A stretch of DNA of 64,000 nucleotides from an uncultured Eubacteriales bacterium (GCA_902492005.1 CABUJV010000004.1:1-64000); one strand, 5' to 3'; shown: positions 25,781 through 35,060, counted from the first letter of the stretch. The notes: generated by a model not told the origin, from the sequence alone. A program made the numbers and translations.

Positions 25781-25904
25781 TTGTCGTGCCTCCCATTGCG
25801 GCCTTTTGTCCGGCCAAGCATTGTTCCTCGCGCGATTGCAATTCATTATAGGGTATTCACGGCCGGATTGCAAGGCGGGGACCGCTGCCGGAGCGGAGTG
25901 CGGG

Positions 25905-27137
25905 TCAGAACCGGCGGAGAAACAGGTCGCTCTCCTCCAAAAAGGCGTCCACCGTCTCAAAGCCCAGGCGGCGGAGCAGCTCCGGCACATAGGGATTGTC
26001 CAGCGGGGTGGGGTATTCCGCCGCATCCCCGTAGTGGTCCACATTTTTCCGTCCCGCCTCCCGGTCCAGGACGGCCCGGGGTCCCCCGACGCAGCCGCCC
26101 ACGCAGCCCATGCCCTCGAAGAAGTTGGCGCCGGGGTCCCCCTTCCGGAGCTCCTCCATCATGGCCCGGCAGGCGGGAACCCCGTCGGCCTGCCGGGTGC
26201 GCACCTGGATGCTCCGGTCCGGGCGGAGCCGCTCCACGGTGACCCGCACCGCCTCGCTGACGCCCCCCGTCCGGGCATAGATCCGCCCCGCACGGGAGGA
26301 GTGGTCCCGCTCGGCCTCCTCCATCGCGGCGGGATCAATACCGGCGGCGTCAAAAATATCCTGCATCTCCTGAAAGGTCAGCACATAGTCCACCGCTCCC
26401 CGCAGGTCCGGCTCCCGGGCCTCCGCCTTCTTGGCCAGGCAGGGCCCCACAAAGACCGTCAGCGCGTCGGGGTGGAGGTGTTTCACCGTACGTCCGGCGG
26501 CGATCATGGGGGAGACCGCGCCGGGGACATGGGGCATGAGCTGGCAGTACACCTTCCGGATCATGGCAATCCACAGGGGGCAGCAGCAGCTGGTGAGCTG
26601 AAAGTCCCCCTCGGTACGCACGTTGCGGTCGAACTCCAGCGCCTCCTTCAGGGTGAGCACGTCGGCAAACAGCGCCACCTCCACCATACCGGAGAAGCCC
26701 AGGGCCTTAAAGGCAGAGCGGAGCCTGCCCGGCGTCACCTCGGAGGAAAACTGGCCCAGGAAAGCCGGGGCGATGAGGGCGTAGGCCGGTCCCTGGGCGC
26801 GCTTGAGGGCGTCCAGGGCGGGCAGCACGTCCCGGCTGGCAGTGAGGCGGCCCGAGCGGCAGGCCGCCAGGCAGGCTGCGCACCCGGCGCAGCGCTCCGG
26901 GTCCACGGTCAGCTCCCCCTTCTCATCCCGGACGATGGCGTCGAACAGGCAGGCGGCGGCGCAGCGGGCCTCTCCCTCCCCGCAGGTACACTGGCCGGTC
27001 CGCCACACCGGCGGGTGCGCCTCGGGGTGGAGCAGGCAGTCCAGCTCCCCGGGGTCCGCCCCCTCCGGGATGGGCACAGCGCCGCCGGCGGCGGCGGATT
27101 TCAGCAGGGTCCGGTACAGCTCTTCCAGTGTGGACAC
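25905..27137 (-). CDS. [FeFe]-hydrogenase large-subunit domain protein (group B-like)
   Basis: 410 residues. After a 70-residue N-terminal part come ferredoxin-type Cys clusters (CAAACLFDAIV and CAGCAACLAACRSG), then the H-cluster domain. Its three signatures are seen as TSCCCPLW, FVGPCLAKKAE and FFEGMGCVGGCVGGP. The TSCCCP form and PCxAKK resemble the clostridial group B enzymes rather than the M2/M3 fermentative HydA. A GTG start at 27137 follows GGAGCTGAA. No hydE/F/G maturases are in the window. Hydrogen production, uptake or sensing are all possible. Confidence 0.8.
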   Translation of the reverse strand: MSTLEELYRTLLKSAAAGGAVPIPEGADPGELDCLLHPEAHPPVWRTGQCTCGEGEARCAAACLFDAIVRDEKGELTVDPERCAGCAACLAACRSGRLTASRDVLPALDALKRAQGPAYALIAPAFLGQFSSEVTPGRLRSAFKALGFSGMVEVALFADVLTLKEALEFDRNVRTEGDFQLTSCCCPLWIAMIRKVYCQLMPHVPGAVSPMIAAGRTVKHLHPDALTVFVGPCLAKKAEAREPDLRGAVDYVLTFQEMQDIFDAAGIDPAAMEEAERDHSSRAGRIYARTGGVSEAVRVTVERLRPDRSIQVRTRQADGVPACRAMMEELRKGDPGANFFEGMGCVGGCVGGPRAVLDREAGRKNVDHYGDAAEYPTPLDNPYVPELLRRLGFETVDAFLEESDLFLRRF

Positions 27138-27231
27138 GGTGTTCAGCTCCTTTTGGTGATCTGGGCCTTTAGCATGTGCAGGTCCGGGGCCGCCTATCCC
27201 ATGTTTTGGGGCACGAAAGCAAAATCCCCTG

Positions 27232-28014
27232 TCACTCCAGCAGGCCCAGCCGCTCCAGCACCAGAGCAGCCTGCTCCCGGGTCAGGGGCGCCCGGGGCCT
27301 GGCGCCGTCGAACACCCCCCGGACCGCCGCCCGCTCCCACGCCTCCCTGGCCCAGACGCTGGCGGGCTCCTTCTCCGCCCCGGCGGTATACGCCGCCATG
27401 GCCCTGGCGAACATGGTATCAAATTGCTCCTGCGTCATGGATTCCTCCTCCTCTCCCCGCAGCGCCGCCTCCACGCCGCTGCGCAAATCGTCCATACTCT
27501 TGCTGTGTCTGGGGAACCAGTGGCCCACGTCGCCGTGGTTGCTGGCGATCCCCCGGGCGTACCCCTCCGCGTGGTCCAGGATGTCCTTCCGGGGGGCCAG
27601 GCCGTACCGCCGGCACAGCATAGCGCACAGCTCCACCGCGTTGCGGTAGACGGCGGCGAAATAGCTGGCGTTCCGCTCCGCGTCGTAGCCCACCATAGTC
27701 CCGCCGCGGTAGGTGTGCCCCGCAGGCTCCAGAATCTCGAAGCTGATGTGGGTGTTGTTGGCCGAGAGCCCGCCGGCCGGGGGCGTGCCCGCGTGCCAGC
27801 CCCGCCGGTCCCAGGGCAGGGTCTGCACCACGCCGCCGGTATGGACGAAGGCGTGGACGCAGGCGTTTACTCCCGGCCGGTCCCAGCTTTTGAGAAAGAC
27901 CTCCACGTCGGGCTGGGCCACCCCGGTGGAGTGGACCATGATCCCCCTGGGCACGATGGTCCGCCCCGCCCGATAGCAGTCGTTTTGGGTCAGAAAATGC
28001 TGCGTCAGTTTCAA
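27232..28014 (-). CDS. N-acetylmuramoyl-L-alanine amidase (Amidase_2-type)
   Basis: 260 residues. The amidase domain has IMVHSTGV (first Zn His) and the C-terminal motif region ASNHGDVGHWFPRH, a form common in gut clostridial endolysin-like enzymes. The last 60 residues (WERAAVRGVFDGARPRAPLT then REQAALVLERLGLL) resemble an SLH-like targeting motif. There is no signal peptide, so secretion is uncertain. The start is TTG at 28014 behind GAGGAGGGG. No phage genes surround it, so it may be a domesticated lysin. Confidence 0.8.
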   Translation of the reverse strand: MKLTQHFLTQNDCYRAGRTIVPRGIMVHSTGVAQPDVEVFLKSWDRPGVNACVHAFVHTGGVVQTLPWDRRGWHAGTPPAGGLSANNTHISFEILEPAGHTYRGGTMVGYDAERNASYFAAVYRNAVELCAMLCRRYGLAPRKDILDHAEGYARGIASNHGDVGHWFPRHSKSMDDLRSGVEAALRGEEEESMTQEQFDTMFARAMAAYTAGAEKEPASVWAREAWERAAVRGVFDGARPRAPLTREQAALVLERLGLLE

Positions 28015-28075
28015 TCTGCTCCCCTCCTCACCCCTTCCGGCCCCTCCGGGTCAGAGTTGCACCTTTTCGTCCCTC

Positions 28076-28104
28076 TTGCAATCTCCCGCAGCGCATGATA
28101 TAAT
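28076..28104 (+). promoter_or_regulatory. sigma-70 promoter of prfC
   Basis: TTGCAA (28076-28081), a 17-base spacer and perfect TATAAT (28099-28104), about 93 bases before the gene start. Confidence 0.8.
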
Positions 28105-28196
28105 TTTTTGTCTAACTTTTCTGCAGTCTGGAGGGTTTACCCGATGTGATGCGCGTCTGAAGCGGATTGAATGAAATCAAAATGGAGGGAAACCCT

Positions 28197-29798
28197 TTGT
28201 CCAAATACGAATCCGAAATCTCCCGGCGCAGGACCTTTGCCATCATCTCCCACCCCGACGCCGGCAAGACCACTCTGACCGAAAAATTCCTGCTCTACGG
28301 CGGTGCCATCGCCCAGGCCGGCGTAGTCAAGGGCAAAAAAAACGCCCGCGCCGCCACCTCCGACTGGATGGAGATCGAAAAGCAGCGCGGCATTTCGGTC
28401 ACCTCCTCGGTGATGCAGTTCCAGTATGAGGGGTACTGCATCAACATCCTGGACACCCCCGGCCACCAGGACTTCTCCGAGGACACCTACCGCACTCTCA
28501 TGGCCGCCGACTCCGCCGTCATGGTCATCGACGCCGCCAAGGGTGTGGAGGCCCAGACCCGGAAGCTCTTCAAGGTCTGCGTCATGCGGGACATCCCCAT
28601 CTTCACCTTCATCAACAAGATGGACCGGGAGGCCCGGGACCCCTTCGAGCTGTGCGAGGAGATCGAAAAGGAGCTGGGCATCGACACCTACGCTGTCAAC
28701 TGGCCCATCGGCTGCGGCAAGGAGTTCCAGGGCGTCTATGACCGGAACAAGCAGGAGATCATCCACTTTACCTCCAACGGCGGGGCCCGGCAGGCCACGG
28801 CGGTGGAGGTGGGCTTGGACGACCCGGGGCTGGACGGTCTCATCGGCGCCAAATTCCGCAGCCGGCTCTCTGACGATGTTGAGCTCTTAGACGGCGCTTC
28901 CTGTGAGTTTGACATGGACCGGGTGCGCCACGGCAAGCTCTCCCCTGTGTTCTTCGGCTCCGCTCTCACGAACTTTGGCGTGGAGCCCTTTTTGGAGGAC
29001 TTCCTGCGCATGACCACGCCGCCCCTGCCCCGCACGGCGGGCGAGCAGTTGGTGGACTCCACGGACGACGATTTCTCCGCCTTTGTGTTCAAGATTCAGG
29101 CCAATATGAACAAGGCCCACCGGGACCGCATCGCCTTCATGCGCTTGGTCTCCGGCCGGTTCGACGCCGACAAGGAGGTCTATCACGTCCAGGGCGGCAA
29201 AAAGCTCAAGCTCTCCCGGCCCCAGCAGCTCATGGCCGCCGAGCGGGAGATCATCGAAGAGGCCTACGCCGGGGATATCATCGGCGTGTTCGACCCGGGC
29301 ATCTTCTCCATCGGAGATACCCTGTGCGCCCCGGGCCGGAAGTTCCGCTTCGACCCCATCCCCACCTTCGCCCCGGAGCACTTCCGCCGGGTGCGGCCGC
29401 TGGACACCATGAAACGCAAGCAGTTCCTCAAGGGGATGGAGCAGATCGCCCAGGAGGGCGCCATCCAGATCTTCAAGACCCCCTACACCGGCATGGAGGA
29501 GGTCATCGTGGGCGTGGTGGGCACCCTGCAGTTCGACGTGCTGGAGTACCGGCTGAAAAACGAGTACGGCGTGGACCTCTACATGGAGGGCCTGCCCTAC
29601 GAGTACCTGCGCTGGATCGGCCACGATGGAGACGAGCCTCTGAAGGAAGAGGACCTGATCCTGGGCACCGATGTGAAGCTGGTGGAGGACTATAAGGGAC
29701 GCCAGCTCCTGCTCTTCGCCTCCCAGTGGTCCATCAACTGGGTGGCGGACAAGAACAAGGCCCTGACCCTTACCGAGTTCGGCGGGACAAGGGAGTGA
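28197..29798 (+). CDS. prfC: peptide chain release factor 3
   Basis: 533 residues. GTPase motifs are ISHPDAGKTTLTE (G1), DTPGHQDFSED (G3) and NKMDRE (G4). The C-terminal part has VVGTLQFDVLEYRLKNEYGV, typical of RF3. It recycles RF1/RF2 from the ribosome after peptide release. The start is best placed at TTG 28197: GGAGGG lies seven bases upstream and the protein then begins SKYESEISRRRTFAI as in other RF3s. The in-frame ATGs at 28167 and 28182 lie before or within that ribosome-binding site. Confidence 0.93.
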   Translation: MSKYESEISRRRTFAIISHPDAGKTTLTEKFLLYGGAIAQAGVVKGKKNARAATSDWMEIEKQRGISVTSSVMQFQYEGYCINILDTPGHQDFSEDTYRTLMAADSAVMVIDAAKGVEAQTRKLFKVCVMRDIPIFTFINKMDREARDPFELCEEIEKELGIDTYAVNWPIGCGKEFQGVYDRNKQEIIHFTSNGGARQATAVEVGLDDPGLDGLIGAKFRSRLSDDVELLDGASCEFDMDRVRHGKLSPVFFGSALTNFGVEPFLEDFLRMTTPPLPRTAGEQLVDSTDDDFSAFVFKIQANMNKAHRDRIAFMRLVSGRFDADKEVYHVQGGKKLKLSRPQQLMAAEREIIEEAYAGDIIGVFDPGIFSIGDTLCAPGRKFRFDPIPTFAPEHFRRVRPLDTMKRKQFLKGMEQIAQEGAIQIFKTPYTGMEEVIVGVVGTLQFDVLEYRLKNEYGVDLYMEGLPYEYLRWIGHDGDEPLKEEDLILGTDVKLVEDYKGRQLLLFASQWSINWVADKNKALTLTEFGGTRE

Positions 29799-29802
29799 GC
29801 GT

Positions 29803-29898
29803 ATGACCCAGCGGGAGCGCATGCTGTCCGGCGGGCTCTACTCCGCCGCCGACCCGGAGCTTTTCCGGCCGCGGCAGGAGGCGCGGCGGCAGGACTGA
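29803..29898 (+). pseudogene. N-terminal remnant of a sugar O-acetyltransferase gene
   Basis: A 31-codon frame, MTQREREMLSGGLYSAADPE-like, begins at the ATG 4 bases after prfC and stops at 29898. MLSGGLYSAADPELFRPR matches the opening of maltose/galactoside O-acetyltransferases (MLAGxLYDxxDPEL). None of the hexapeptide-repeat body follows; a terminator comes 20 bases later. It appears to be a truncated gene rather than a functional microprotein. Confidence 0.6.
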
Positions 29899-29918
29899 GC
29901 TGCCCCGTCTATGCATTG

Positions 29919-29961
29919 AAAAAACCAGCGTCCTGGCTTGGGCCAGGACGCTGGTTTTTTT
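29919..29961 (+). terminator. terminator after prfC and the remnant
   Basis: Stem CCAGCGTCCTGGC / GCCAGGACGCTGG with loop TTGG, flanked by six A and seven T. Confidence 0.9.
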
Positions 29962-30041
29962 GTTTTTGCCGAAAAGATGCACCCCATCGCCCAATCTGGA
30001 TAGAATGATAACAGGAATCAGGGGAAGGGAGACGGCGTGCC

Positions 30042-30485
30042 ATGGAGGAGGATACCCTGCGGCAGCAGTTGGGGATCGTGGACCAGTCGCTGGGCTTCCT
30101 GCTCATCCTCATCGCGTCGGTGCTGCTGTCTTTTTACACCGTGGTCATCCAGCGTCGGGGGCTCTGCCTCACGATATTGGGAGATACCAAGGCCGCTGCC
30201 GGCCTGCCTGACGTCTATCCCATCAAGCGGAGAGCCTCCGCCATGGTGGTGGGCTCCCTCGGCTTCTTTCTGTGCCTGGCGCTCAACGCCTGGCAGCAGG
30301 CGGAGCAGGGGGACGACTGCGTGGCCCGGCGCTCCGCCACAGTCAACCTGTGGGCCTCCCTCTTTGTGCTCCTGGCGGGTATCCTGCGGCTGATGGACCT
30401 GGATTTCGTGGCGTGCTGCTCCGGCGGCAGCGCGGCGGCGGAGCAGGAGGCGGAACCGCTGGAGGACAGTACACTGCCGGCTTAG
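30042..30485 (+). CDS. uncharacterised membrane protein
   Basis: 147 residues with three hydrophobic segments: around 17-36 (LGFLLILIASVLLSFYTVVI), 68-84 (MVVGSLGFFLCLALNAW) and 100-116 (VNLWASLFVLLAGILRL). A short acidic tail ends it. The ATG at 30042 follows AGGGGAAGGGAG. It precedes the germination genes cwlJ and gerQ by 25 bases and may be co-transcribed, but no family is recognised. Confidence 0.65.
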   Translation: MEEDTLRQQLGIVDQSLGFLLILIASVLLSFYTVVIQRRGLCLTILGDTKAAAGLPDVYPIKRRASAMVVGSLGFFLCLALNAWQQAEQGDDCVARRSATVNLWASLFVLLAGILRLMDLDFVACCSGGSAAAEQEAEPLEDSTLPA

Positions 30486-30510
30486 ATCATCCTTTCCAGG
30501 AGGCGACCCT

Positions 30511-30942
30511 ATGACAGATCTGGAACTTTTGGCCCGCATCATCCAGTGCGAGGCCGGAGGCGAGGGCGAACAGGGCATGAAAGCGGTGGCCTGCGTGGTG
30601 ATGAACCGGGTCAACGTGAGCTACGGCGAATACGGGCGGCTGGAGCCCACCATCCGGGCCGTCATCTACCAGCCCGGCCAGTTCGACTGCGCCCGGGAGA
30701 CCATTCGGGGACAGTACAATGCCCAAAACATCTACAACATGTCGGTGGAGGAGATCCACTACGACATCGCCAACTGGGCCATAGCGGGAAACCGGCTGAC
30801 CAACCTAGGCTTTGCCCTGTGGTACTTCAATCCCTTTGTCCCAAGCTGCCGCCCGAACTTTCCCTCCCGGGTGGGGGAGTTCGTGGTGCGCATCGGCAAC
30901 CACTGTTTTTACAATCCCACCGAGGCTTACGCCGATACATAA
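30511..30942 (+). CDS. cwlJ: spore cortex-lytic hydrolase CwlJ/SleB domain protein
   Basis: 143 residues, the size of Bacillus CwlJ (SleB proteins are longer with a peptidoglycan-binding domain). Conserved points are LARIIQCEAGGEGEQGM (catalytic Glu region), VVMNRVN, IYQPGQFD, LWYFNP and GNHCFYNP. The lack of a signal peptide fits CwlJ, which is deposited in the spore from the mother cell. The next gene resembles gerQ, matching the cwlJ-gerQ pair of Bacillus. It degrades muramic-delta-lactam cortex during germination. Confidence 0.85.
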   Translation: MTDLELLARIIQCEAGGEGEQGMKAVACVVMNRVNVSYGEYGRLEPTIRAVIYQPGQFDCARETIRGQYNAQNIYNMSVEEIHYDIANWAIAGNRLTNLGFALWYFNPFVPSCRPNFPSRVGEFVVRIGNHCFYNPTEAYADT

Positions 30943-30960
30943 CAGGAGGAGAATGTGTCT

Positions 30961-31446
30961 ATGAATCAATTTTATCCCGATGGTATGCGGGACATCGCCC
31001 TCAACCGCGCCAATGAAAACGGTGGGCTGGTGACGCCGCCGGATGAGAACTTCAACACCGACGCCATGCGCGGCTCCATGCAGCAGATTCTGTCCGACAA
31101 CCTGGGCAACTTTGTGGTCTGCGAGTTTCTGGTGGGCACCCAGGCCATGACGCAGAAGGAGGGCATCCTCTACAGTGTGGGCCGCAGCTATCTGACCCTC
31201 TACGAGGAGCTCACCCAGACCTTTGTGGTCTGCGACATCTTCTCGGTCAAATTCGTCACTTTCTATCTGCCCGGCCAGCGACCGGGTCAGACCGGCGGCC
31301 CGCTGAACGTACCCACCGTCAATGTCCCCGGAGTGGGGCAGGTCCCCGCGGGCCCCTATGGTCTGGGCACCGGCAATATTCCCTCATCCTCTGCATCGAC
31401 TGTTCCCCGCTCCACCGGAAATCGCACCCTGAATTCCGGCCGGTAG
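30961..31446 (+). CDS. GerQ-like spore coat protein
   Basis: 161 residues. The core around 35-100 (SMQQILSDNLGNFVVCEFLV, then a strand-rich stretch and VKFVTFYLP) has the layout of GerQ, which begins 'IENILRxNxGK' and ends with a 'YLxxYLDYI' strand. The C-terminal 60 residues are Pro/Gly/Ser/Thr-rich low complexity, suitable for coat cross-linking. It directly follows cwlJ, as gerQ does in Bacillus, where GerQ is needed to place CwlJ. The ATG at 30961 is favoured over GTG 30955 because the GGAGGAG would be too close to the latter. Confidence 0.65.
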   Translation: MNQFYPDGMRDIALNRANENGGLVTPPDENFNTDAMRGSMQQILSDNLGNFVVCEFLVGTQAMTQKEGILYSVGRSYLTLYEELTQTFVVCDIFSVKFVTFYLPGQRPGQTGGPLNVPTVNVPGVGQVPAGPYGLGTGNIPSSSASTVPRSTGNRTLNSGR

Positions 31447-31452
31447 CTCAAA

Positions 31453-31493
31453 AAGGCCGCCCCGTCTTGCGACGGGGCGGCCTTCTGTTTTTT
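31453..31493. terminator. bidirectional terminator between gerQ-like gene and nifJ
   Basis: A perfect 14-bp stem (31453-31466 with 31471-31484), loop TTGC, with T-rich sequence on both sides; the genes are convergent. Confidence 0.88.
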
Positions 31494-31502
31494 GCTTGCC
31501 GC

Positions 31503-34500
31503 TTAGGCGTACAGAGCCTGGAGCTTGACCAGATGCTCGTAGCGGGCCTTGGCGGACTCTTCGGACTCGGCAAACAGCACCTTGGCGCGCTCGGGGAAGG
31601 AGCGGGTCAGGGCGGAGTAGCGGGCCTCGTTCATCAGGAACTCCTGATAGCCGCCGGCGGGGGCCTTGGAGTCCAGGGTGAAGGGGCTCTTGCCCTCGGC
31701 CTTCAAAGCGGGGTTGAACCGGAACAGGTTCCAGTAGCCGCAGTCCACGGCCTTCTTCATCTCACTCTGGCAGTTGGCCATGCCGCCCTTGATGGAGTGC
31801 ATCTCGCAGGGGGCGTAGCCGATGATCAGAGAGGGTCCGTGATAGGCCTCGGCCTCGTTGATGGCCTTCAGGGTCTGGGCGGGATTGGCGCCCATGGCCA
31901 CCTGAGCCACGTAGACGTAGCCGTACTGCATGGCGATCTCGGCCAGGGACTTCTTGGCGGTGGCCTTGCCAGCCGCGGCGAACTGAGCGACAGCGCCGAA
32001 GTTGGTGGACTTGGAGGCCTGACCGCCGGTGTTGGAGTACACCTCGGTGTCGAAGACCATGATGTTCACGTCCTCGCCGGAGGCGATGACGTGGTCCAGG
32101 CCGCCGTAGCCGATGTCGTAGGCCCAGCCGTCGCCGCCGAAGATCCAGATGGACTTCTTGGACAGGTACTCCTTGCTGGCCAGGATCTCGCGGCCCAGCG
32201 TGCAGGCCTCGCAGCCGCAGTCGGCCTTCACAACGGCCTCCAGGGCGGCCACATACTTCTTAGTGGCCTCGCCGTTGGCAGCGCCGTCGGCCATGGTGTC
32301 CAGCCACGCCTGGCCAGCCGCCTTGATGGCGTCGTCGGTGTAGTCGATGGCGATCAGGGCCTTGGTCTGCTCCGCCAGGCGGTCACGAATAGCCTTCTGG
32401 CCGTAGAAGATGCCCAGGCCGTGCTCGGCGTTGTCCTCAAACAGGGAGTTGGCCCAGGCGGGACCATGGCCGCACTTGTTGACGGTGTAGGGAGAGGTCG
32501 CGGCGGGACCGCCCCAGATGGAGGAGCAGCCGGTGGCGTTGGAGATATACATCCGGTCGCCGCAGACCTGGGTGATCAGGCGGGCGTAGCTGGTCTCAGC
32601 GCAGCCGGCGCAGGAGCCGGAGAACTCCAGCAGAGGCTGGTTAAACTGGCTGCCCTTAACGGAGGTGGTGTCGGCCACGTCGGGCTTGTCGGCCACCTTG
32701 GCCACCATGTAGTCGAACACGGGCTGCTGAGCGGCCTGGGACTCCTGGGGCACCATCTCCAGCGCCTTCACGGGGCAGACGCTGACGCAGACGGAGCAGC
32801 CCATGCAGTCCAGGGGGCTGACGGCCAGGGAGAACTTGTAGACGCCCTTGCCCTTGCCGGCCTTGATATCCACGATCTTGGCGGCCTCGGGGGCGTTCTT
32901 GGCCTCCTCCTCGGTCAGCGCGTAGGGACGGATGGTGGCGTGGGGGCAGACGTAGGAGCACTGGTTGCACTGGATGCACTTGGTCTCGTCCCACACGGGC
33001 ACGTTCACGGCCACGCCGCGCTTCTCATAGGCGGCGGCGCCCTGCTCGAAGGTGCCATCCACGTGCTTGGTGAAGGCGGAGACGGGCAGGCTGTCGCCGT
33101 CCATGCGGCCCACAGGCTCCATGATCTCCTGGACCATCTTCACGGTCTCGGCGCGGCCCTCCAGGCTCTCATCCTTCTTCACATCCTCGGCGGTGGCCCA
33201 GGAGGCAGGAACATTGAACTTCTTGAAGGCGGTGGCGCCGGTGTCGATGGCCTTGTGGTTCATATCCACCACATCCTGGCCCTTCTTCAGGTAGGAGTGC
33301 GTGGCGGCGTCCTTCATGTAGCCGATGGCCTCTTCCTGGGGCATCACGTTGGCCAAGGCGAAGAAGGCGGACTGCAGGATGGTGTTGGTGCGCTTGCCCA
33401 TGCCGATCTTGGCGGCCAAATCGATGGCGTCGATGGTATAGACGTTGATGTGGTGCTCGGCGATATAGCGCTTGGCCACGGCGGGCATGTGCTTTTCGAT
33501 CTCCTCATCCGACCACTGGCAGTTGATGAGGAAGGTACCGCCGTCCTTCACGTCGCGGACCATGGGGAAGGCCTTGATGATGTAAGCGGGCACGTGGCAG
33601 GCCACAAAGTCGGCCTTGTTGATGTAGTAGGGGCTCTTGATGGGCTTGTCGCCGAAGCGCAGGTGGCTGATGGTCACGCCGCCGGTCTTCTTGGAGTCGT
33701 ACTGGAAGTACGCCTGGACGTACTTGTCGGTGTGGTCGCCGATGATCTTGATGGAGTTCTTGTTGGCGCCCACGGTGCCGTCGCCGCCCAGGCCCCAGAA
33801 CTTGCACTCGATGGTGCCGGCCGCCGCGGTGTTGGGGCAGTCGTGCTCGGGCAGGGACAGGCCGGTGACGTCGTCCACGATGCCGATGGTGAATTCCTTC
33901 TTGGGGGCGTCCTTTGCCAGCTCCTCATACACGGCGAACACGCTGCGGGGAGGAGTATCCTTGGAGCCCAGACCGTAACGGCCGCCGATGATGGTGGCCG
34001 GACGGCCGGCGTTGGCGAAGGCGGTCACCACGTCCAGATACAGGGGGTCGCCCTGGGCGCCGGGCTCCTTGGTGCGGTCCAGCACGGCGATCTTCTTGGC
34101 GGTGGCGGGGATGGCGGAGAGCAGCTTGTCGGCGCGGAAGGGGCGGTACAGACGAACCTTCACCAGGCCGACCTTTTCGCCGTGGGCGTTCAGGTAGTCG
34201 ATGACTTCCTCGGTCACGTCGCAGATGGAGCCCATGGCGATGATGACGCGGTCGGCATCGGCGGCGCCGTAGTAGTTGAAGAGCTGATAGTCGGTGCCCA
34301 GCTTGGCGTTGACCTTGCCCATGTACTCCTCGACGATCTCGGGGACCGCCTCGTAGTAGCTGTTGCAGGCCTCGCGGTGCTGGAAGAAGATGTCGCCGTT
34401 CTCGTGGCTGCCGCGCATATGGGGATGCTCGGGGTTCAGGGCGTGGCGGCGGAACTCGGCCACGGCGTCCATGTCGCACATATCCTTGAGATCCTCATAG

Positions 34501-35060
34501 TCCCACACGGCGATCTTCTGGATCTCGTGGGAGGTGCGGAAGCCGTCGAAGAAGTTGATGAAGGGGACCTTGCCCTCCAGCGCGGCCAGATGGGCCACGG
34601 GGGACAGATCCATGACCTCCTGGACGTTGCCCTCGCACAGCATGGCGAAGCCGGTCTGGCGGCAGGCCATGACGTCGGAGTGGTCGCCGAAGATGTTCAG
34701 GCTCTGGGCCGCCACGGTACGGGCGGAGACGTGGAAGACGCAGGGCAGCAGCTCGCCGGCGATCTTATACATGTTGGGGATCATCAGCAGCAGGCCCTGG
34801 GAAGCGGTGTACGTGTTGGTCAGGGCGCCCGCGTTCAGGGAGCCGTGCACGGTACCGGCGGCGCCGGCCTCGGACTGCATTTCCACCACCTTCACGGTAG
34901 TGCCAAAAATGTTCTTTCTGCCCGCAGCGGCCCACTGGTCAACGTTGTCGGCCATCGGGCTGGAGGGGGTGATGGGGTAGATGCCGGCCACCTCGGTAAA
35001 CGCATAGGATACGTGCGCTGCGGCGGTGTTGCCGTCCATGGACTTCTTGTTTCTTGCCAT
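31503..35060 (-). CDS. nifJ: pyruvate:ferredoxin (flavodoxin) oxidoreductase, single-chain
   Basis: 1185 residues, the usual size of homodimeric PFOR. The N terminus reads DGNTAAAHVSYAFTEVAGIYP (domain I, pyruvate/TPP). Two ferredoxin motifs are CIQCNQCSYVCP and CMGCSVCVSVCP, and the TPP domain has GDGWAYDIGYGG and CSGCAETSYARLI-like SCAGCAETSYARL with further cluster Cys. It oxidises pyruvate to acetyl-CoA, CO2 and reduced ferredoxin, the central energy step in this anaerobe. AAGGAGG precedes the ATG. A 1221-residue open frame on the opposite strand is a GC-bias shadow. Confidence 0.97.
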   Translation of the reverse strand: MARNKKSMDGNTAAAHVSYAFTEVAGIYPITPSSPMADNVDQWAAAGRKNIFGTTVKVVEMQSEAGAAGTVHGSLNAGALTNTYTASQGLLLMIPNMYKIAGELLPCVFHVSARTVAAQSLNIFGDHSDVMACRQTGFAMLCEGNVQEVMDLSPVAHLAALEGKVPFINFFDGFRTSHEIQKIAVWDYEDLKDMCDMDAVAEFRRHALNPEHPHMRGSHENGDIFFQHREACNSYYEAVPEIVEEYMGKVNAKLGTDYQLFNYYGAADADRVIIAMGSICDVTEEVIDYLNAHGEKVGLVKVRLYRPFRADKLLSAIPATAKKIAVLDRTKEPGAQGDPLYLDVVTAFANAGRPATIIGGRYGLGSKDTPPRSVFAVYEELAKDAPKKEFTIGIVDDVTGLSLPEHDCPNTAAAGTIECKFWGLGGDGTVGANKNSIKIIGDHTDKYVQAYFQYDSKKTGGVTISHLRFGDKPIKSPYYINKADFVACHVPAYIIKAFPMVRDVKDGGTFLINCQWSDEEIEKHMPAVAKRYIAEHHINVYTIDAIDLAAKIGMGKRTNTILQSAFFALANVMPQEEAIGYMKDAATHSYLKKGQDVVDMNHKAIDTGATAFKKFNVPASWATAEDVKKDESLEGRAETVKMVQEIMEPVGRMDGDSLPVSAFTKHVDGTFEQGAAAYEKRGVAVNVPVWDETKCIQCNQCSYVCPHATIRPYALTEEEAKNAPEAAKIVDIKAGKGKGVYKFSLAVSPLDCMGCSVCVSVCPVKALEMVPQESQAAQQPVFDYMVAKVADKPDVADTTSVKGSQFNQPLLEFSGSCAGCAETSYARLITQVCGDRMYISNATGCSSIWGGPAATSPYTVNKCGHGPAWANSLFEDNAEHGLGIFYGQKAIRDRLAEQTKALIAIDYTDDAIKAAGQAWLDTMADGAANGEATKKYVAALEAVVKADCGCEACTLGREILASKEYLSKKSIWIFGGDGWAYDIGYGGLDHVIASGEDVNIMVFDTEVYSNTGGQASKSTNFGAVAQFAAAGKATAKKSLAEIAMQYGYVYVAQVAMGANPAQTLKAINEAEAYHGPSLIIGYAPCEMHSIKGGMANCQSEMKKAVDCGYWNLFRFNPALKAEGKSPFTLDSKAPAGGYQEFLMNEARYSALTRSFPERAKVLFAESEESAKARYEHLVKLQALYA

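Noticed and set aside
27232..28014. Prophage evidenced by the amidase
   Set aside because: No holin, tail, capsid or terminase genes nearby; flanking genes are chromosomal.
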